64,000 bases of DNA from Ktedonospora formicarum (GCF_016587355.1 NZ_BNJF01000003.1:310001-374000); one strand, 5' to 3'. Counted from the stretch's first letter, positions 30,375 to 41,463 are shown. Numbers and translations are program-made. Notes: generated by a model not told the origin, from the sequence alone.

Positions 30375-31391
30375 TCATTTCGGAGATGGGTTCTCTGGTT
30401 CGTCAGGTGAAGGCTGTTTTTTGGGCTCTTTTCCTTTTTTACCTTTTGGCTTTTCTTGTGCTTCTCCTGGCTCCTGTTTCTCCGGTTCCCCTTCTTTGAA
30501 ACGGTTGTTTTCTGCATCAATGATCTGGATGGTGTCGCGACGAAGGGTGAGCAGTTCCGCAGCAGCTCTCAGATGTTTTGAGGTTACCTCGGCCTCTCGT
30601 TGCGCATACGACCACTTGAGCGCCGTTGTCACCAGCTTCATTAAGGGATCCATGAGCACTCGCCCACTTTTCTGGGGATCGAGTAACGGATGGGTCAGCC
30701 ATTTGTAGAGGCTTCCAGTCCACTGCTGCAAATTTAATGCGGGGAAAGATGGACGATAAATCTGCTCCAGAGCAAGCAGAATATCACGTATTTCTCCCTC
30801 GGTATGACTGACCACGCGACAGTAGGGTTGAAGGCAATCCAGCCGTCGCCGGAACTGCATCCACATGGTTTCTGGCTGATCGAAGACATCTTTCAGAGGG
30901 ATCGATGCTCCTCTTCCAGCGGTCACTAAACAGAGTCCGAGGTGATGGGCAGGGAAAGCCAGGAAGAGGTGATCGGTTAATTCTTTCAGGAAAATCAGAT
31001 GCGGCATGGAGAGATCATGGGCGTCATCACAAATCAGGCACTCGACGCCATATTGGCCCAACAGATCGTACAGTAAATATTTCCGTTCGCTCCAGCGTCC
31101 CCGTGCCCCGACTCCCAATGCTCCCAGGAGCAGGTTCCCAAGCGCCGCTTCCCGAGGATCATTTTTAGGAGCCGTCACTGCCAGCACTGGATACCGCTGT
31201 CCTCCTACCATTCCGGCCTGGCGTGCCGCCTCATCTCGGAGGTCGCCAATGCCCATGGTTTTTCCAGAGCCCGGCTCGGCTACAATGACATGCCATGATC
31301 GATGGAGCCACGCCTGACGTAACAGAGCCTGAAACCGGCGCTCAAAGGGAGTTTCAATGAAGCCATCGAAGAGTGGAAGTGTGCGCATCAT
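30375..31391 (-). CDS. tnsC: TnsC/TniB-like AAA+ ATPase
   Basis: About 338 residues. Walker A in VIVAEPGSGKTMG (residues about 38-50), Walker B in VECLICDDAHDLSM, sensor region LVTAGRG and an arginine-rich RRRLDC. A charged, disordered tail (EPEKQEPGEAQEKPKGKKGK) ends the protein. TnsC polymerises on DNA, receives the target signal from TniQ/TnsD and activates TnsAB. The start ATG 31391 overlaps the tnsAB stop as TAATG, so it is translationally coupled. Confidence 0.85.
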   Translation of the reverse strand: MMRTLPLFDGFIETPFERRFQALLRQAWLHRSWHVIVAEPGSGKTMGIGDLRDEAARQAGMVGGQRYPVLAVTAPKNDPREAALGNLLLGALGVGARGRWSERKYLLYDLLGQYGVECLICDDAHDLSMPHLIFLKELTDHLFLAFPAHHLGLCLVTAGRGASIPLKDVFDQPETMWMQFRRRLDCLQPYCRVVSHTEGEIRDILLALEQIYRPSFPALNLQQWTGSLYKWLTHPLLDPQKSGRVLMDPLMKLVTTALKWSYAQREAEVTSKHLRAAAELLTLRRDTIQIIDAENNRFKEGEPEKQEPGEAQEKPKGKKGKEPKKQPSPDEPENPSPK

Positions 31392-33948
31392 TACCACCCA
31401 CCCTCCTTTTCCCGATACCGAATGGCCAGGGGCTCCCAGGAATACACCTTCTCCGAGTCAGGGATGGCTTCGGCAAGTTGGAGACTCTCTCGGGCAGCCG
31501 GAGCCAAGCCCTCCAACGCCTCAGCCACATACGAGGGGTGAATCTCCTCACGTTGTCGATCCAACTGTCGTGCCTTTTCTCTCTGGCGAAGAGCTTTGCC
31601 CCGTTGCTTTTTCGTAGTTTCGATGTCTTCCTGGATCTGAGCGCGTGCGTTCGCTACTTCTGCACTCGCGGCTTTTGCGCTTTTCGTATCGGCTTGGCGC
31701 ATCGCTTTGGCCTCCCATTCGCTCACTCGTTGTCCCATGAAGGCAGGGCAGTAGGCTTCTCCCACATAACTCCCCTCGACAAAGAGGTAGATTACACTGA
31801 CATCTCTGCGATCGTAATAGATCTCGAATTCCCGGCCAGCCAATCGATTGAGCAAGCCTGGACTCACATACCAATTCCCCTGGAAAGACAGGCGCGAGCG
31901 ATCATGAACCCGATAGGCTCGGCTGCTGAGCTTGCGATTTTGTGCCTTCATCAGCAGGAGTTTGAGATCATCCGGGGCTCCCAAGTACTGAGGAACCCCT
32001 GTTTGGCGAACAGCTTCTTCCCAAAGAACGTTTCGCTTTTGCCGACGCAACCCATCCCAGTTTTGTTGGTAATCATCGACAATAGCACGGATGAAGTAGT
32101 ATTCGAGCTCTTCCAGCTTTATGCCCCAGCCCCTGCCGCTTTGTGCGCATCATGAACCCCAAAACTGGTATTGGGCAAACGCCGCTCAAAGCACTGGGTC
32201 ATCCAGCGAAAGAGACTCTCCACCGTTCCCTTGGCCGAAGGACAATATGGGGGTGCTTGTTCGGTGATGATGCCTAGGCGGTCTACCAGCGCCTGGCGCG
32301 CCCTTTCAGACGTGAAGATTTTGCCTCGATCGTGGAAGATGGTTGCGGGCTTACCGGAGCATGGCCATTCGTGTTGACACCCAGCTTTGAGAACCAGCCG
32401 ATCTTTCGGCTCTAACATGCCTTTCACCAAGCGCATGTAATCTTCCTCAGCAAGTGGCCCCAGGGCGATGACGGCACTCATGATCGCAGCAGTCTTCACA
32501 CACACGAGAACGGCAGCATGAATGCGGCTGGCAACTGGGATGCCATCTTTGGTGACCACGTAGAGTTCCATCGTATGCTCATCGACCTGGGCTAATTGGG
32601 CAGGGGCAGGAATGGAAAGAGCAAAAGAGAGGGGAGACTGCCGTTCTCGCCGAGTGCCTCTCTCCTCGCCGCGCTCCTTTCGCACCTTGGGTTCCTGTTG
32701 AAGGGTGTGGATGTACCGTCTGACCTGATCGTAACTTGGGAGGGCGAATGTCCCTCCGGTGTCCTGCCGTAAACGCGAAGCCACCTGTTTGAGTTCGACA
32801 TGTTCGGTAATGGCCTGAATTGACAGTTTGGTTGGTCGGCTGTAGAGAAGGCGAATCGTTTGTTGGAAAGCAGGATGGAGTTCCAGGTCTCGATGGTAGG
32901 TCCCATGAGGAACACAGGCGACCTGCCCCAACTCAATGGTGCGTTTGACCAGTCGGCACAGGGTAGAGCATGCCATGCTGGCTTCTGCTGCCGTTTCACA
33001 GAGGCCTGCTCCATTCCTGACTGCTTCCACAGCACGCAGATTGCGCAGAAAGCGTTCCCGTTGCTTTTCATCCAGGCAAGAAGTGTCAAACGTGGAAAGG
33101 TGATCTGGCTTCCTGTCGTGTTCTTCGAGGGTACTGACATTGAGAGGAGGTGAAGCCTCCTCGTGGATGCTGTTCTCCAGATGGGAAGGCAGAGGATCAG
33201 GAAGAATCGGAGGAGAGTCAGGCGGAAGACAGATCAACGGAGCATATCGAGTCAGTTGGACATTCGCCAGATCGACTAACAGGTGCCCACTCGCGGCAGC
33301 ATCAGCACACCTTTTCCAGACCGCCGCTTCTTTTTCCTCTGGTGACCAGCGTTCTCCTAGACGTTCGACGATTTCCTGGACACAAGCAGCTTCCCCCCAG
33401 GCCCACACCACCTGGAGCGCTTCTGCTAGTTCTGGGAAAGACGGAAAAGGCTGCCGCCGAGCATGTAAGAAGACGAGATTGGCATGCCTTCTGGAGAGTA
33501 AGGTGGTTTCCGTTCCGATCCAGTACATGCCCCCCTGAGCGCGAGCTACATTGCGCGCCGCCTCTGCCTTGGCCTGATTGCGTTCCCTACGTTTTTCCTG
33601 CTCCATCCCAGCTTCTGCAATGAGTAAGGAGCCATCCTGAAGCTGACCGACGGCATCGGGCAGGTACACATGGGCATTTCCGTCAAACAGGTAGTTGATG
33701 GCAAAGGGGGTTGTCAAAGGGAGGGTCATTTTGTAGGTTGAGGCAAAGGTAGGACCGATGTCGCCTCGTCCATACCAGACCACTTGGGGATGATATTCTA
33801 GGTACATCAACAGGCGTTCTTCCATCAGGCTACAAAAAGGCTGTCGGGTAGGTTTTTGCCCCCCTGTCTTCCAACTGGGAATCCAACCAGAAATACTCTC
33901 GCCAGCAATTTTGAACAGATCGATGCCACGAATTCCGTTCTCAGACAT
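31391..33948 (-). CDS. tnsAB: TnsA-TnsB fusion transposase, interrupted by a -1 frameshift
   Basis: ATG 33948 follows AAGGAG. Residues about 30-170 look like a TnsA endonuclease domain (SLMEERLLMYLEYHPQVVWY, YLPDAVGQLQDGSLLIAEAG, Glu/Asp-type active site). Then come HTH regions and a TnsB/Mu-type DDE core: AQVDEHTMELYVVTKDG, TIFHDRGKIF, AKGTVESLFRWM. The frame stops at 32119. The next frame continues IKLEELEYYFIRAIVDDYQQ and the C-terminal beta-barrel (REFEIYYDRRDVSVIYLF) to 31391. The switch is in a G-rich run (GGGGCTGGGG, minus strand, about 32123-32135): mutation, sequencing error or programmed. Whole protein about 850 residues. Confidence 0.75.
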
Positions 33949-34141
33949 GGGCAACTCCTTACATCCATGAATTTCCATCTCTACAGAACAGTGTACTCGC
34001 GCCACAAGCTCATCGGGAGGTCAATTCGTCTCCTTGTTCTCTTTTTGATCCCAATTTTCGATGATTGGAGCCGATTTGTTCGAAGATTGGCCCAATTTAC
34101 CACACATTTCAAGTCATTTACCACATAATGGTAAATATGTG

Positions 34142-34262
34142 AATGTTCGACAGTTTTTGAGCCGAAACGTGGGAATTCGGCGCGAATGTTTGGAATCAAC
34201 AGGTTATTTGAAAGTGAACCCGCGTTGGAAGCGGCCTGGTGCATACGCATGCTGTAAATTCA
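34142..34262 (+). repeat. ~120-bp inverted repeat, copy A
   Basis: Begins GAATGTTCGACAGTTTTTGA and matches the complement of 38105-38223 with roughly 90% identity over the first 100 bases. Differences are not spaced by codons, so it is probably not a coding duplicate. It begins exactly where the Tn7-like right end stops. Confidence 0.75.
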
Positions 34263-34565
34263 TCGAGAATTTCCACAGAGCAAGAGGATAAGGCACATTT
34301 GCCTAGGTTCTCTGCCGGGTGGTGCGGCTGCGACGTATGAGGCCTTTGGGCGATGAGCGTGCCGCTTGGTGGAAAAAATGGTATGGCCCACAGAGAGATG
34401 TTGAGCATATTTTTCTACCTCCCCTTAAGGTCTCTATGTCTCATTGAATAAGCCGATACTTATGAATAACAAGAGAACGCTTACGGAGAGGGAAGGATGG
34501 AAAGAGAGAACGTATTCTTCTCGACGTCTTGAGGTTAGAACAGGTACGCATCTTCGCCACCAGGG
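34263..34565. other. Gap before the kinase gene
   Basis: No gene supported. Probably contains the kinase promoter, but no clear -35/-10 pair stands out. Confidence 0.3.
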
Positions 34566-37500
34566 ATGGGAACACGTGAAAGAGAGATTGACCGCATTAT
34601 GTTAAAGACAAGGCACATCACGCGTCTTACACCAGAGTCTCATGAGACGCTCCTCACGATTCTCGAGACCCTTCCTGGGGCCTTATTTGTGCTCGATGAT
34701 GCCTCAATAATTATCTACGCCAATGCAAGTGCACAGGCCTTGCTAGGCACCACACCAGAGACACTGGTTGGAAACAGCTTCTGGGGCTGCGCGCCACAGT
34801 TGGTGAGCACGGCGCTCTATCAGGCCATCCAGAAGACGAAACAGACCCGAGCTCTGACCGATGTGCAGTATGTATCTTCCGTCACCCAGCGCTGGCTGCA
34901 CGTGCATCTTTCTTCGACCAGCGGGGGACTCACCTTGCAGTTCCATGAGATGGGAGCACCAGCTGAGCGCCAGGAGATAGCTCACCAGCGCGAGTCCTTC
35001 TACATGGAGGTACTGGAGAACGTGCATGCTGGGATCGTCTTTCTGACGCCCGAGGGGATCATCTTGGATCTCAATGAGGTTCCGTTAGACGATGCGCAGA
35101 TCCGACGCGAAGAGGTGGTTGGCAAACCCCTGGTTGAAGGCCCCTGGTGGTCCTTTTCTCCTCCCAGTCAAGCGCAAATACGCGCTGCCATTGCACGAGC
35201 CAGCAGGGGTGAAACGGTGCGGTTCGAGACTCCCATTTACCCCAGAGAAGGCATGGAGCTTCACCTGGAGGCCGCGATCACCCCTCACAGGGGTGCGGAT
35301 CACCACGTCGACTATCTCATCATGGCTGGCATCGACATCACCGCGCGCAAGCACGCTGAAGAGAAACTCCATACCCTCATCGATGCCATCCCCCAGTTGG
35401 TCTGGACTGGGCGACCCGACGGGTATGTCGATTTTTATAATCAACGCTGGCGCGACTATACCGGCTTGAGCACCGAGGAGGCTCAGGGGGAGGGATGGAT
35501 GCAGTGTACCCATCCTGAGGACCGGAAACGCGTGCTGGAAGCGTGGCAGAATGCCGTCCAAACGGGCACGCCGTATGAAACGGAACAGCGCCTGCGCCAG
35601 AGCACGACCGGAAACTACCGGTGGTTCCTGATGCAAGCAACACCCTACACTGATGCACAGGGTACGATCCTCAAATATATTGGCACCTGTACCGATATTC
35701 ATGACAAAAAGCGGATCGAAGCAGAACTGAGTGTTCTCATCGATACCATTCCCCAATTGGTCTGGATGCTTGGCCCGATGGCTCGAGTGAATACGGCAAC
35801 CAGCGCTGGTGTGACTATACCGGTATGTCCTTTGAACAATACCAGGGGAACGGCTGGCTCCAGGTCATCCACCCTGACGATTCTCAGCACACACTGACGC
35901 TCTGGTGTCATGCGCTTGAAACCGGTGAACCCTTCGAGATCGAATATCGTCTCAAGAATGGTAAAACGGGGGCTATCGCTGGTTCTTAGCTCGTGCGCTC
36001 CCGGTACGCGATGAAGCAGGCCAGATCATCAAGTGGTTTGGCACCTGCACCGATATTCATGAGAAAAAGCAGATCGAAGACGACATCCGTGTCCTGGTTG
36101 ATGCCATCCCCCAATTAGTCTGGATCATGCATCCCGATGGTTCTGCTGAATACGCGAACCCACGCTGGTGTGATTATACCGGCATGACCTTTGAACAATA
36201 CCAGGGATACGGCTGGCTCCAGGCCATTCACCCCGATGACCAGCAACGCATCCTGGCGGAGTGGCAGAGCGCCGTCCTGGCAGGCAAGCCCTATGAAGGG
36301 GAACAGCGCTTGCGCAGTAGCACCACCGGAGACTATCGTTGGTTTCTTGCCAGAGGTGCGCCGTTCAAAGATGCGCAGGGCACGATCCTGAAATATTTTG
36401 GCACCAGCACTGACATCGATGAGCAGAAACAGGCTGAACAGAGAATCAAAGCGAGTGAGGAGAACTGGCGTGTGCTGGCCGAAACAGTGCCGCAGATGGT
36501 GTGGACGAAACGACCCGATGGACATTTCGAGTACACGAACCAACGCTGGTGTGACTACACCGGGCTGACGCTTGAGCAGATACAAAGCGACCAATGGGCG
36601 TATCTCCCGGTTCTCCATCCCGATGATCGGGATGGCAACCGAGCGCATTGGCAGCATGCCCTGGAGACGGGAACCATGTTTGAGTACGAACAGCGTCTCA
36701 GACATGCTCAGACTGGGGAGTATCGCTGGTTTTTAGTCCGCGCCTTGCCAGTCCGAGATGGCACTAGTCAGATCATCAAATGGTTTGGCACCAGCACCGA
36801 CATTGAGGAGCAGAAACGAACGGAGGAAGCCTTACGCCAGAGCCAGGAACGAGCAAGCATCCTGATGAACTCCAACATTATTGGGATCTTTGTCGGCGAA
36901 GGCGACCAGATTGTAGACGCCAACGACACCTTTCTGCGCATGACCGGCTATACCCGTGAAGACCTCCGCGCGGGGCGCATGAACTGGACACACATGACCC
37001 ATCCAGACTATCTGGCTCGGACCGTAGAGGCCCAGCATGAACTGGACACACAGCAGTCGCTAACGCCCTATGAGAAAGAGTATGTGTGTAAAGATGGCAG
37101 TCGCCTCCCCGTGCTCGTGGGCGCGGTCCTCTTAGAGCATCACTCGTTCCAAGCGATCACCTTTGTGCTGGATAACTCGGCGCGCAAGGAACTGGAACAA
37201 CGTAAGGATGACTTTATCAGTATGGCCAGCCATGAACTGAGGAACCCACTTACCGCCTTGAAATTACGAATTACCTTGCTGCACCGGCAACTGGCCAAGC
37301 AAGGCCTCCAGGCTGCTGTTTCGGCTCTTTGCAGCATGGAGACCCAAATCAACAAACTCACCCGGCTAGTGGAAGAGTTGCTCGATGTCTCCAAGATCCA
37401 AGCAGGCGGGCTGGAATACGCCCAGGAGTGGGTAGAGCTTGACACATTGCTGCGGGAGATCGTCGACACCATACGGCAAACCAACCCTAGCCATACCATT

Positions 37501-37881
37501 ATGATGCGTGGCGCGGTGCAGACCAGCCTGCTGGCGGATCGAGACCGGTTGGGACAGGTCTTCACCAACCTGCTCAGCAATGCCATCAAGTATTCTCCCG
37601 GTGCAGAGACCGTCGAGATGGATCTCTCCGCCTCTGCTGAGACCGTCACGGTCCGTGTACAGGATCATGGCCTGGGCATCCCACGAGAGCAGCGCGACAA
37701 GATTTTTGAGCGCTTTTATCGGGTCACTGATTCCCGGCAGCGGGCGATTCCCGGCTTGGGCATGGGACTCTACATTGTGGCCGAGATCGTCAAACACCAT
37801 GGGGGAACCATCATGGTGGAGAGCGAGGTGGGAAAAGGATCGGCCTTTACAGTTACCCTTCCCATGAGGAGGGGGGACTGA
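34566..37881 (+). pseudogene. Multi-PAS hybrid-length sensor histidine kinase, two single-base frameshifts
   Basis: About 1105 residues if repaired. Six or seven PAS/PAC units follow each other, several nearly repeated (IPQLVWTGRPDGYVDFYNQR ... YRWFL...YIGTCTDIHDKK). Then come HisKA (FISMASHELRNPLTALKL, phospho-His) and HATPase (NLLSNAIKYSP, DHGLGIPREQRDKIFERFY, GLGMGLYIVAE). There is no membrane helix, so it is a soluble sensor. Frame breaks: a missing base near 35768 (before AWPDGSSEYGNQRW) and one G short in the G5 run at 35966-35970 (before YRWFLARALPV). No response regulator is adjacent. The break pattern fits sequencing error as well as decay. Confidence 0.8.
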
Positions 37882-38104
37882 GCGTGGAAAGTACGCCATG
37901 CACGTCATCTGGGTCGGTAATGGTGACAGAAGGGGTTTGGGCACGGATGCCCACGGCTATCACCAACTCGATTTCTGCGAACACTCTCGCTCGTCCGTTT
38001 TTCTGTCTGTGCGTACTCCAGTTGCCTCATCTGTGTCACCAAACAGAACGCAAGCCTCGTCAGCTGATGGGCTCAAAAGTCGGATCAATTTCACGGGGGC
38101 TGCC

Positions 38105-38223
38105 ATCAATTTACACTATGTATGTGCGCCAGACCGCTTCCAGCACGGCTTCACTTTCAAAGAACCTGTTGATTCCAAGCATTCGTGCCGAATTCCTACG
38201 TTTCTGCTCTAAAACTGTCGAAC
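38105..38223 (-). repeat. ~120-bp inverted repeat, copy B
   Basis: Minus-strand copy of the sequence at 34142-34262. On the plus strand it reads through NLLIPSIRAEFLRFCSKTVE in one frame, as does the other copy with substitutions. It stops at the same base as copy A, where a MITE-like element begins. Confidence 0.75.
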
Positions 38224-38227
38224 ATTC

Positions 38228-38350
38228 GGTTCATACACACTCTTGGTGAAGTATGAGCTTACTTTTGAAAGTTCCTCGCGTTTTTTGAGCACAAAGAATT
38301 GTTTCTCATTGTTCGCTTGATGTACTTATCACCGAGAATGTATAAGAGCC
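38228..38350. mobile_element. MITE-like element, 123 bp
   Basis: Terminal inverted repeats of about 22 bases (GGTTCATACACACTCTTGGT at the left; complement of TCACCGAGAATGTATAAGAG at the right, a few mismatches) enclose about 78 bases without an ORF. A lone copy of the same end occurs at 26191-26214, so an active parent element probably exists elsewhere in the genome. Confidence 0.5.
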
Positions 38351-38711
38351 AACATTTACCTTATTTACTACATAACGAGAGAAAGCCATGTTCCAGAAAC
38401 TGCTACGAGACCCTCTCTCCTTCTGCTGAAGCTATTCTTCTTGTTGAGGAGTATTCCTTTTAGTAGAGTTTTTCCATGAAGAGCAAAATAGGGATGGTGT
38501 TTCGATGACTGAGAAGAGCGAAGTGGCTCTGGAGAATACCCTCCTGTAAAAACGATTCTTGTGGTTGACTCTTCTCTTGTGGAGAGCTTTCTTATTGACT
38601 GTGATGAAAGAATGCTAGTCGCGAAGAAAGTCTACCACTTGGAGTGAACCCTCGAGACCGAACAGTGACGGAGGTCAACTTCTCCGAAATGTAGTAGACG
38701 AAGGAGAAGCG
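38351..38711. other. Gap with no supported gene
   Basis: AT-rich; no ORF with family likeness and no clear regulatory structure. Confidence 0.35.
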
Positions 38712-39003
38712 ATGATGCACAAACGCCAGCACAGTCCTGAGTTTCAATTGGAGATTGTTCGGCTCGTCACTCCTGAAGAAAAACGGCCTGCCCAGGTCTG
38801 CCATGAACATGGCTGGCCGAGAGCGTGTTGTCGCGTTGGCGCAAGGAGTACCAGGAACGTGGAGAAGCTGCATCCTGGTCCCAGGCAGAATTAGCCACGC
38901 CAGAAGTGGCGCGCATTGCCGAATTGGAGCAATTCTGTGGACAGCTGGCTCTGGAGAACGCTGTGCTAAAAAAAACTACGACGGCAAACCTGATCTGCAA
39001 AGC
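38712..39003 (+). pseudogene. IS3-family OrfA fragment, frameshifted
   Basis: ATG 38712 starts MMHKRQHSPEFQLEIVRLVT and EKRPAQVCHEHG. A frameshift near 38815 leads into LAESVLSRWRKEYQERGEAA and the coiled coil IAELEQFCGQLALENAVLKK. It is cut off there by an unrelated transposase fragment. Confidence 0.7.
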
Positions 39004-39004
39004 A

Positions 39005-39653
39005 GCTCCTCCAACAAGGTGAGATAGGTCTGAGAGTCGCGGCGAAAACGGAGTTGCTTGCGACGACCCTCACCGCGATAATCGAGCGTGTGGCGCAAGG
39101 TCCGCCAAGCAGCGAGGTCAGAAGGGCACAACTCTGCTGCTGACACGGGAAAGATGCGGCTGGCCCCAGCTGCAACGACACGCACTGAGCCGCGCACCAC
39201 GAGCGTTGGTGAGGCCCGTTTGCGTCCAGTAGCGCGCCGCTCCACATGGCGGGCGGTGCCAAAGAACTGTTCCAGTTCATTGTTGGTCCGAGGCAGGTCG
39301 TGCACCTGGTAGTAGGCAAACAGGCCATCCCAATAGCTGGCCGTGACTTTCTGGAAGTGCTTGACCGCAGGAGCCAGGACTCCGAGCCGCTCTTGCTGCT
39401 GCGTCATGGTGGATAAGAGTTGCTGATAGTCCCGTTTCACCATGCCGATCAGCGCGATATCGGCATTGGCAAGCAGGTGGGCAGCCTGATGCACCCACGC
39501 GTAGGCTTGGTGAATGGCCGGGAAGAGGTCCTCTGTTGCTGCCAGTCCCGCTCGCACCGCGTGGTGGAGGCGGCTGAGTTCAACAGGGAGCCCCTTTTTT
39601 GCTCGACGCGGACAATCGAGTCGCCGGTGGACGAATTTGCTTTCTTGCCACAA
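39005..39653 (-). pseudogene. Transposase C-terminal fragment
   Basis: About 215 residues on the minus strand with a late transposase signature (YYQVHDLPRTNNELEQFFGT, RHVERRATGRKRASPTLVVRG). The N-terminal and most catalytic parts are missing. It abuts the IS3 OrfA fragment, so one element inserted into the other. Exact family uncertain. Confidence 0.55.
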
Positions 39654-39819
39654 AGAACCTCCTGCTGGATCATGTCAGAAGCCGCAGCCAAGACAACGTT
39701 GTGGCTTCTTGTCTACGCATGTTCTGGATCTGTCACTGGATGATTTTCGGAAGAAGGAAAACATGGCACCAACACGCGTTGGTGCCATGCAAAAGAGGAA
39801 AGATGAGTCCCTGTCTTGT

Positions 39820-40368
39820 TTATGGGGCTTGCAGAGCGCGTTCCGCCAGACTACGAAGCATCTGGATGTGTCCACGATGTTCAACCTCATGTTGGATCAG
39901 GTGATGAAGCACCCATTCTGGAGTAACATCATATTCGGGGAAGGTACGAGGGCGACGAAACTCCTCGAGAGACATCCCGCGAAAGGCAGCAAGGAGATGG
40001 GTGCGTAGGGTATCAAGACGCCGCAAGTGCTCATCCAGAGAGACATGGCGAATCACACTCAAAACGTGCTGGGCATCTCGATCTTTGATGGCAAACAACG
40101 CTTTCAGTTCCTCAGGCCAGGGTGCGTTTTCCAGAGCTTCGACGTAGAGCCAATCGAGCTCAATCAGTCCAATATGGTAGAGCAAGGTTCCAATGCTATT
40201 TTCTGTTGGAGAAGGTGTCCAATCGAGCAGGGATTGGTCAATATTGGCCAGTGCCATTTTTGTTTCGCGGCGCGTGTCCTCAAGCATCCAGAGCCAGCGC
40301 CCAATGGTAGGTTCATACGAAGGGAATGGTTCAACACTGAGAAAATCTCTTGTGGTATGTGTCGGCAA
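39820..40368 (-). CDS. DinB-family protein
   Basis: 182 residues with the complete three-His metal site of DinB proteins: LLYHIGLIELDWLY (first His) and VLHHLIQHEVEHRGHIQML (second and third). Likely a metal-dependent transferase or hydrolase acting in thiol or stress chemistry; the substrate is unknown. Different subgroup from the DinB-like protein at 1195. Monocistronic. Confidence 0.88.
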   Translation of the reverse strand: MPTHTTRDFLSVEPFPSYEPTIGRWLWMLEDTRRETKMALANIDQSLLDWTPSPTENSIGTLLYHIGLIELDWLYVEALENAPWPEELKALFAIKDRDAQHVLSVIRHVSLDEHLRRLDTLRTHLLAAFRGMSLEEFRRPRTFPEYDVTPEWVLHHLIQHEVEHRGHIQMLRSLAERALQAP

Positions 40369-40773
40369 GGATGGTACTCCAATCTGTTTGATGTTGTGTT
40401 TTTAGAGAGAGATCAATGACAACCTGGTGAACAATCATGGTGTTGTTCTTCATAGAGCACCTCCTTTCTTCCTTTCTGACCAGCTTAACACACGTGAGTA
40501 TAACACACCTGTCCTGAAAACGCCAAAGAGAGCGATGGGCCAGAATCCGAACCTGATGGACCATTTTGCTTCGCGAGCCAAACGAAGCAGATCTGCCACA
40601 CACCTCGCGTTCGCCTCCGCAGAAGTTCTGGAGGACAAAGCCGCCCCTTCTCCCTTCTATCAGCTTCAGATCAAGCTTGCCATCCTAGAAAAAAGCTGAG
40701 TGGCAAACTGGGATTGAAGGAAGGTGTAGCCTGGAAGGAGAAAGCATGTGAGAACCTCAAGAGGAGAAAGAGT

Positions 40774-41290
40774 ATGGCGAGAGTCACACCGCGCCCGGAG
40801 GCGACGCACAACAGAATCCTCATTCCGTTAAAAGAGCGATGTGAGCAGTGTGACCAGCCCCTGTCGGTGTCAAATCATGGTCATCGCAGCGTAGCCACGT
40901 TATCTGGCCAATGGAAATTGACGCTCGTGATCCGTCAATGTATCCAGCCGGACTGCCCCAACTCTCACCAACACCAACGACCGGAAGAAGAGGGGCGCTG
41001 GGCACTGCCCCATGGCGAATTTGGCTTGGAGGTGATTGCCTTGATTGGCCAGTGGCGCTTTCGAGAACACCGTAGTGTGCCGGAAATGCATCAAGCCTTA
41101 CAGGCTCGTGGGGTGAGCATTGTGCTACGCAGTGTCACTCACTTGATGCATCGCTATGAAGAGTGAGTGACTCTACGCATCGCCGATCACGAACGCCTCA
41201 AGGCTCGACTCCAGGCACAGGTCCACGCCAATGACGGGACCGGTGTGGAGCGATCCAGTCCCTGCAACCAGGCTCAACCTTACAGCAGCG
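40774..41290 (+). pseudogene. Transposase N-terminal fragment with in-frame stop
   Basis: ATG 40774 follows GAGGAGA. The N-terminus has a zinc-finger-like CEQCDQPLSVSNHGHRSVAT and CIQPDCPNSHQH, then FREHRSVPEMHQALQARGV. A TGA at 41164-41166, probably once Trp, interrupts the frame, which continues TLRIADHERLKARLQAQ before degenerating. The catalytic domain is missing. It may be the same family as the fragment at 39005. Confidence 0.55.
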
Positions 41291-41463
41291 AGCAGAATCA
41301 TTGAGCCATGTAAGAGAATGGCAGAGGTTCTTTTCATGTGTTTGACGTTTCAGGTTGATCGTGACGGGTTCCAGGTCGGCGCGGATGCCGTGCGGGAGTG
41401 AGTCCCCCTGTCACAAATGACGCTTTCTGTCCATGCTCTCTGCTCGTCAGAAGCATGTTTGTG

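Larger units (their letters stand above)
30284..34141 (-). mobile_element. Tn7-like transposition module with TnsAB fusion
   Basis: Two minus-strand genes (tnsAB, tnsC) lie between matching ends. The left end reads GGTAAATTGGGCGAATCTTC at about 30285, and the complement of the right end (34079-34103) reads GGTAAATTGGGCCAATCTTC, both continuing into GAAC. A second copy of TTCGAAGATTCGCCCAA is at 30324-30340, and extra TGTGGTAAAT units near 34110-34125. Repeated end sites like these are expected TnsB binding sites. No TniQ/TnsD, TnsE or Cas gene is in reach, so this is a core or minimal element. Exact termini and target duplication are not settled. Confidence 0.65.

Noticed and set aside
34566..37881. 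The kinase as cargo of the Tn7-like element
   Set aside because: It lies outside the matched ends beside tnsAB; in Tn7 order, cargo should be on the tnsC side. The inverted repeats around it are better explained as shared target or flank sequence.
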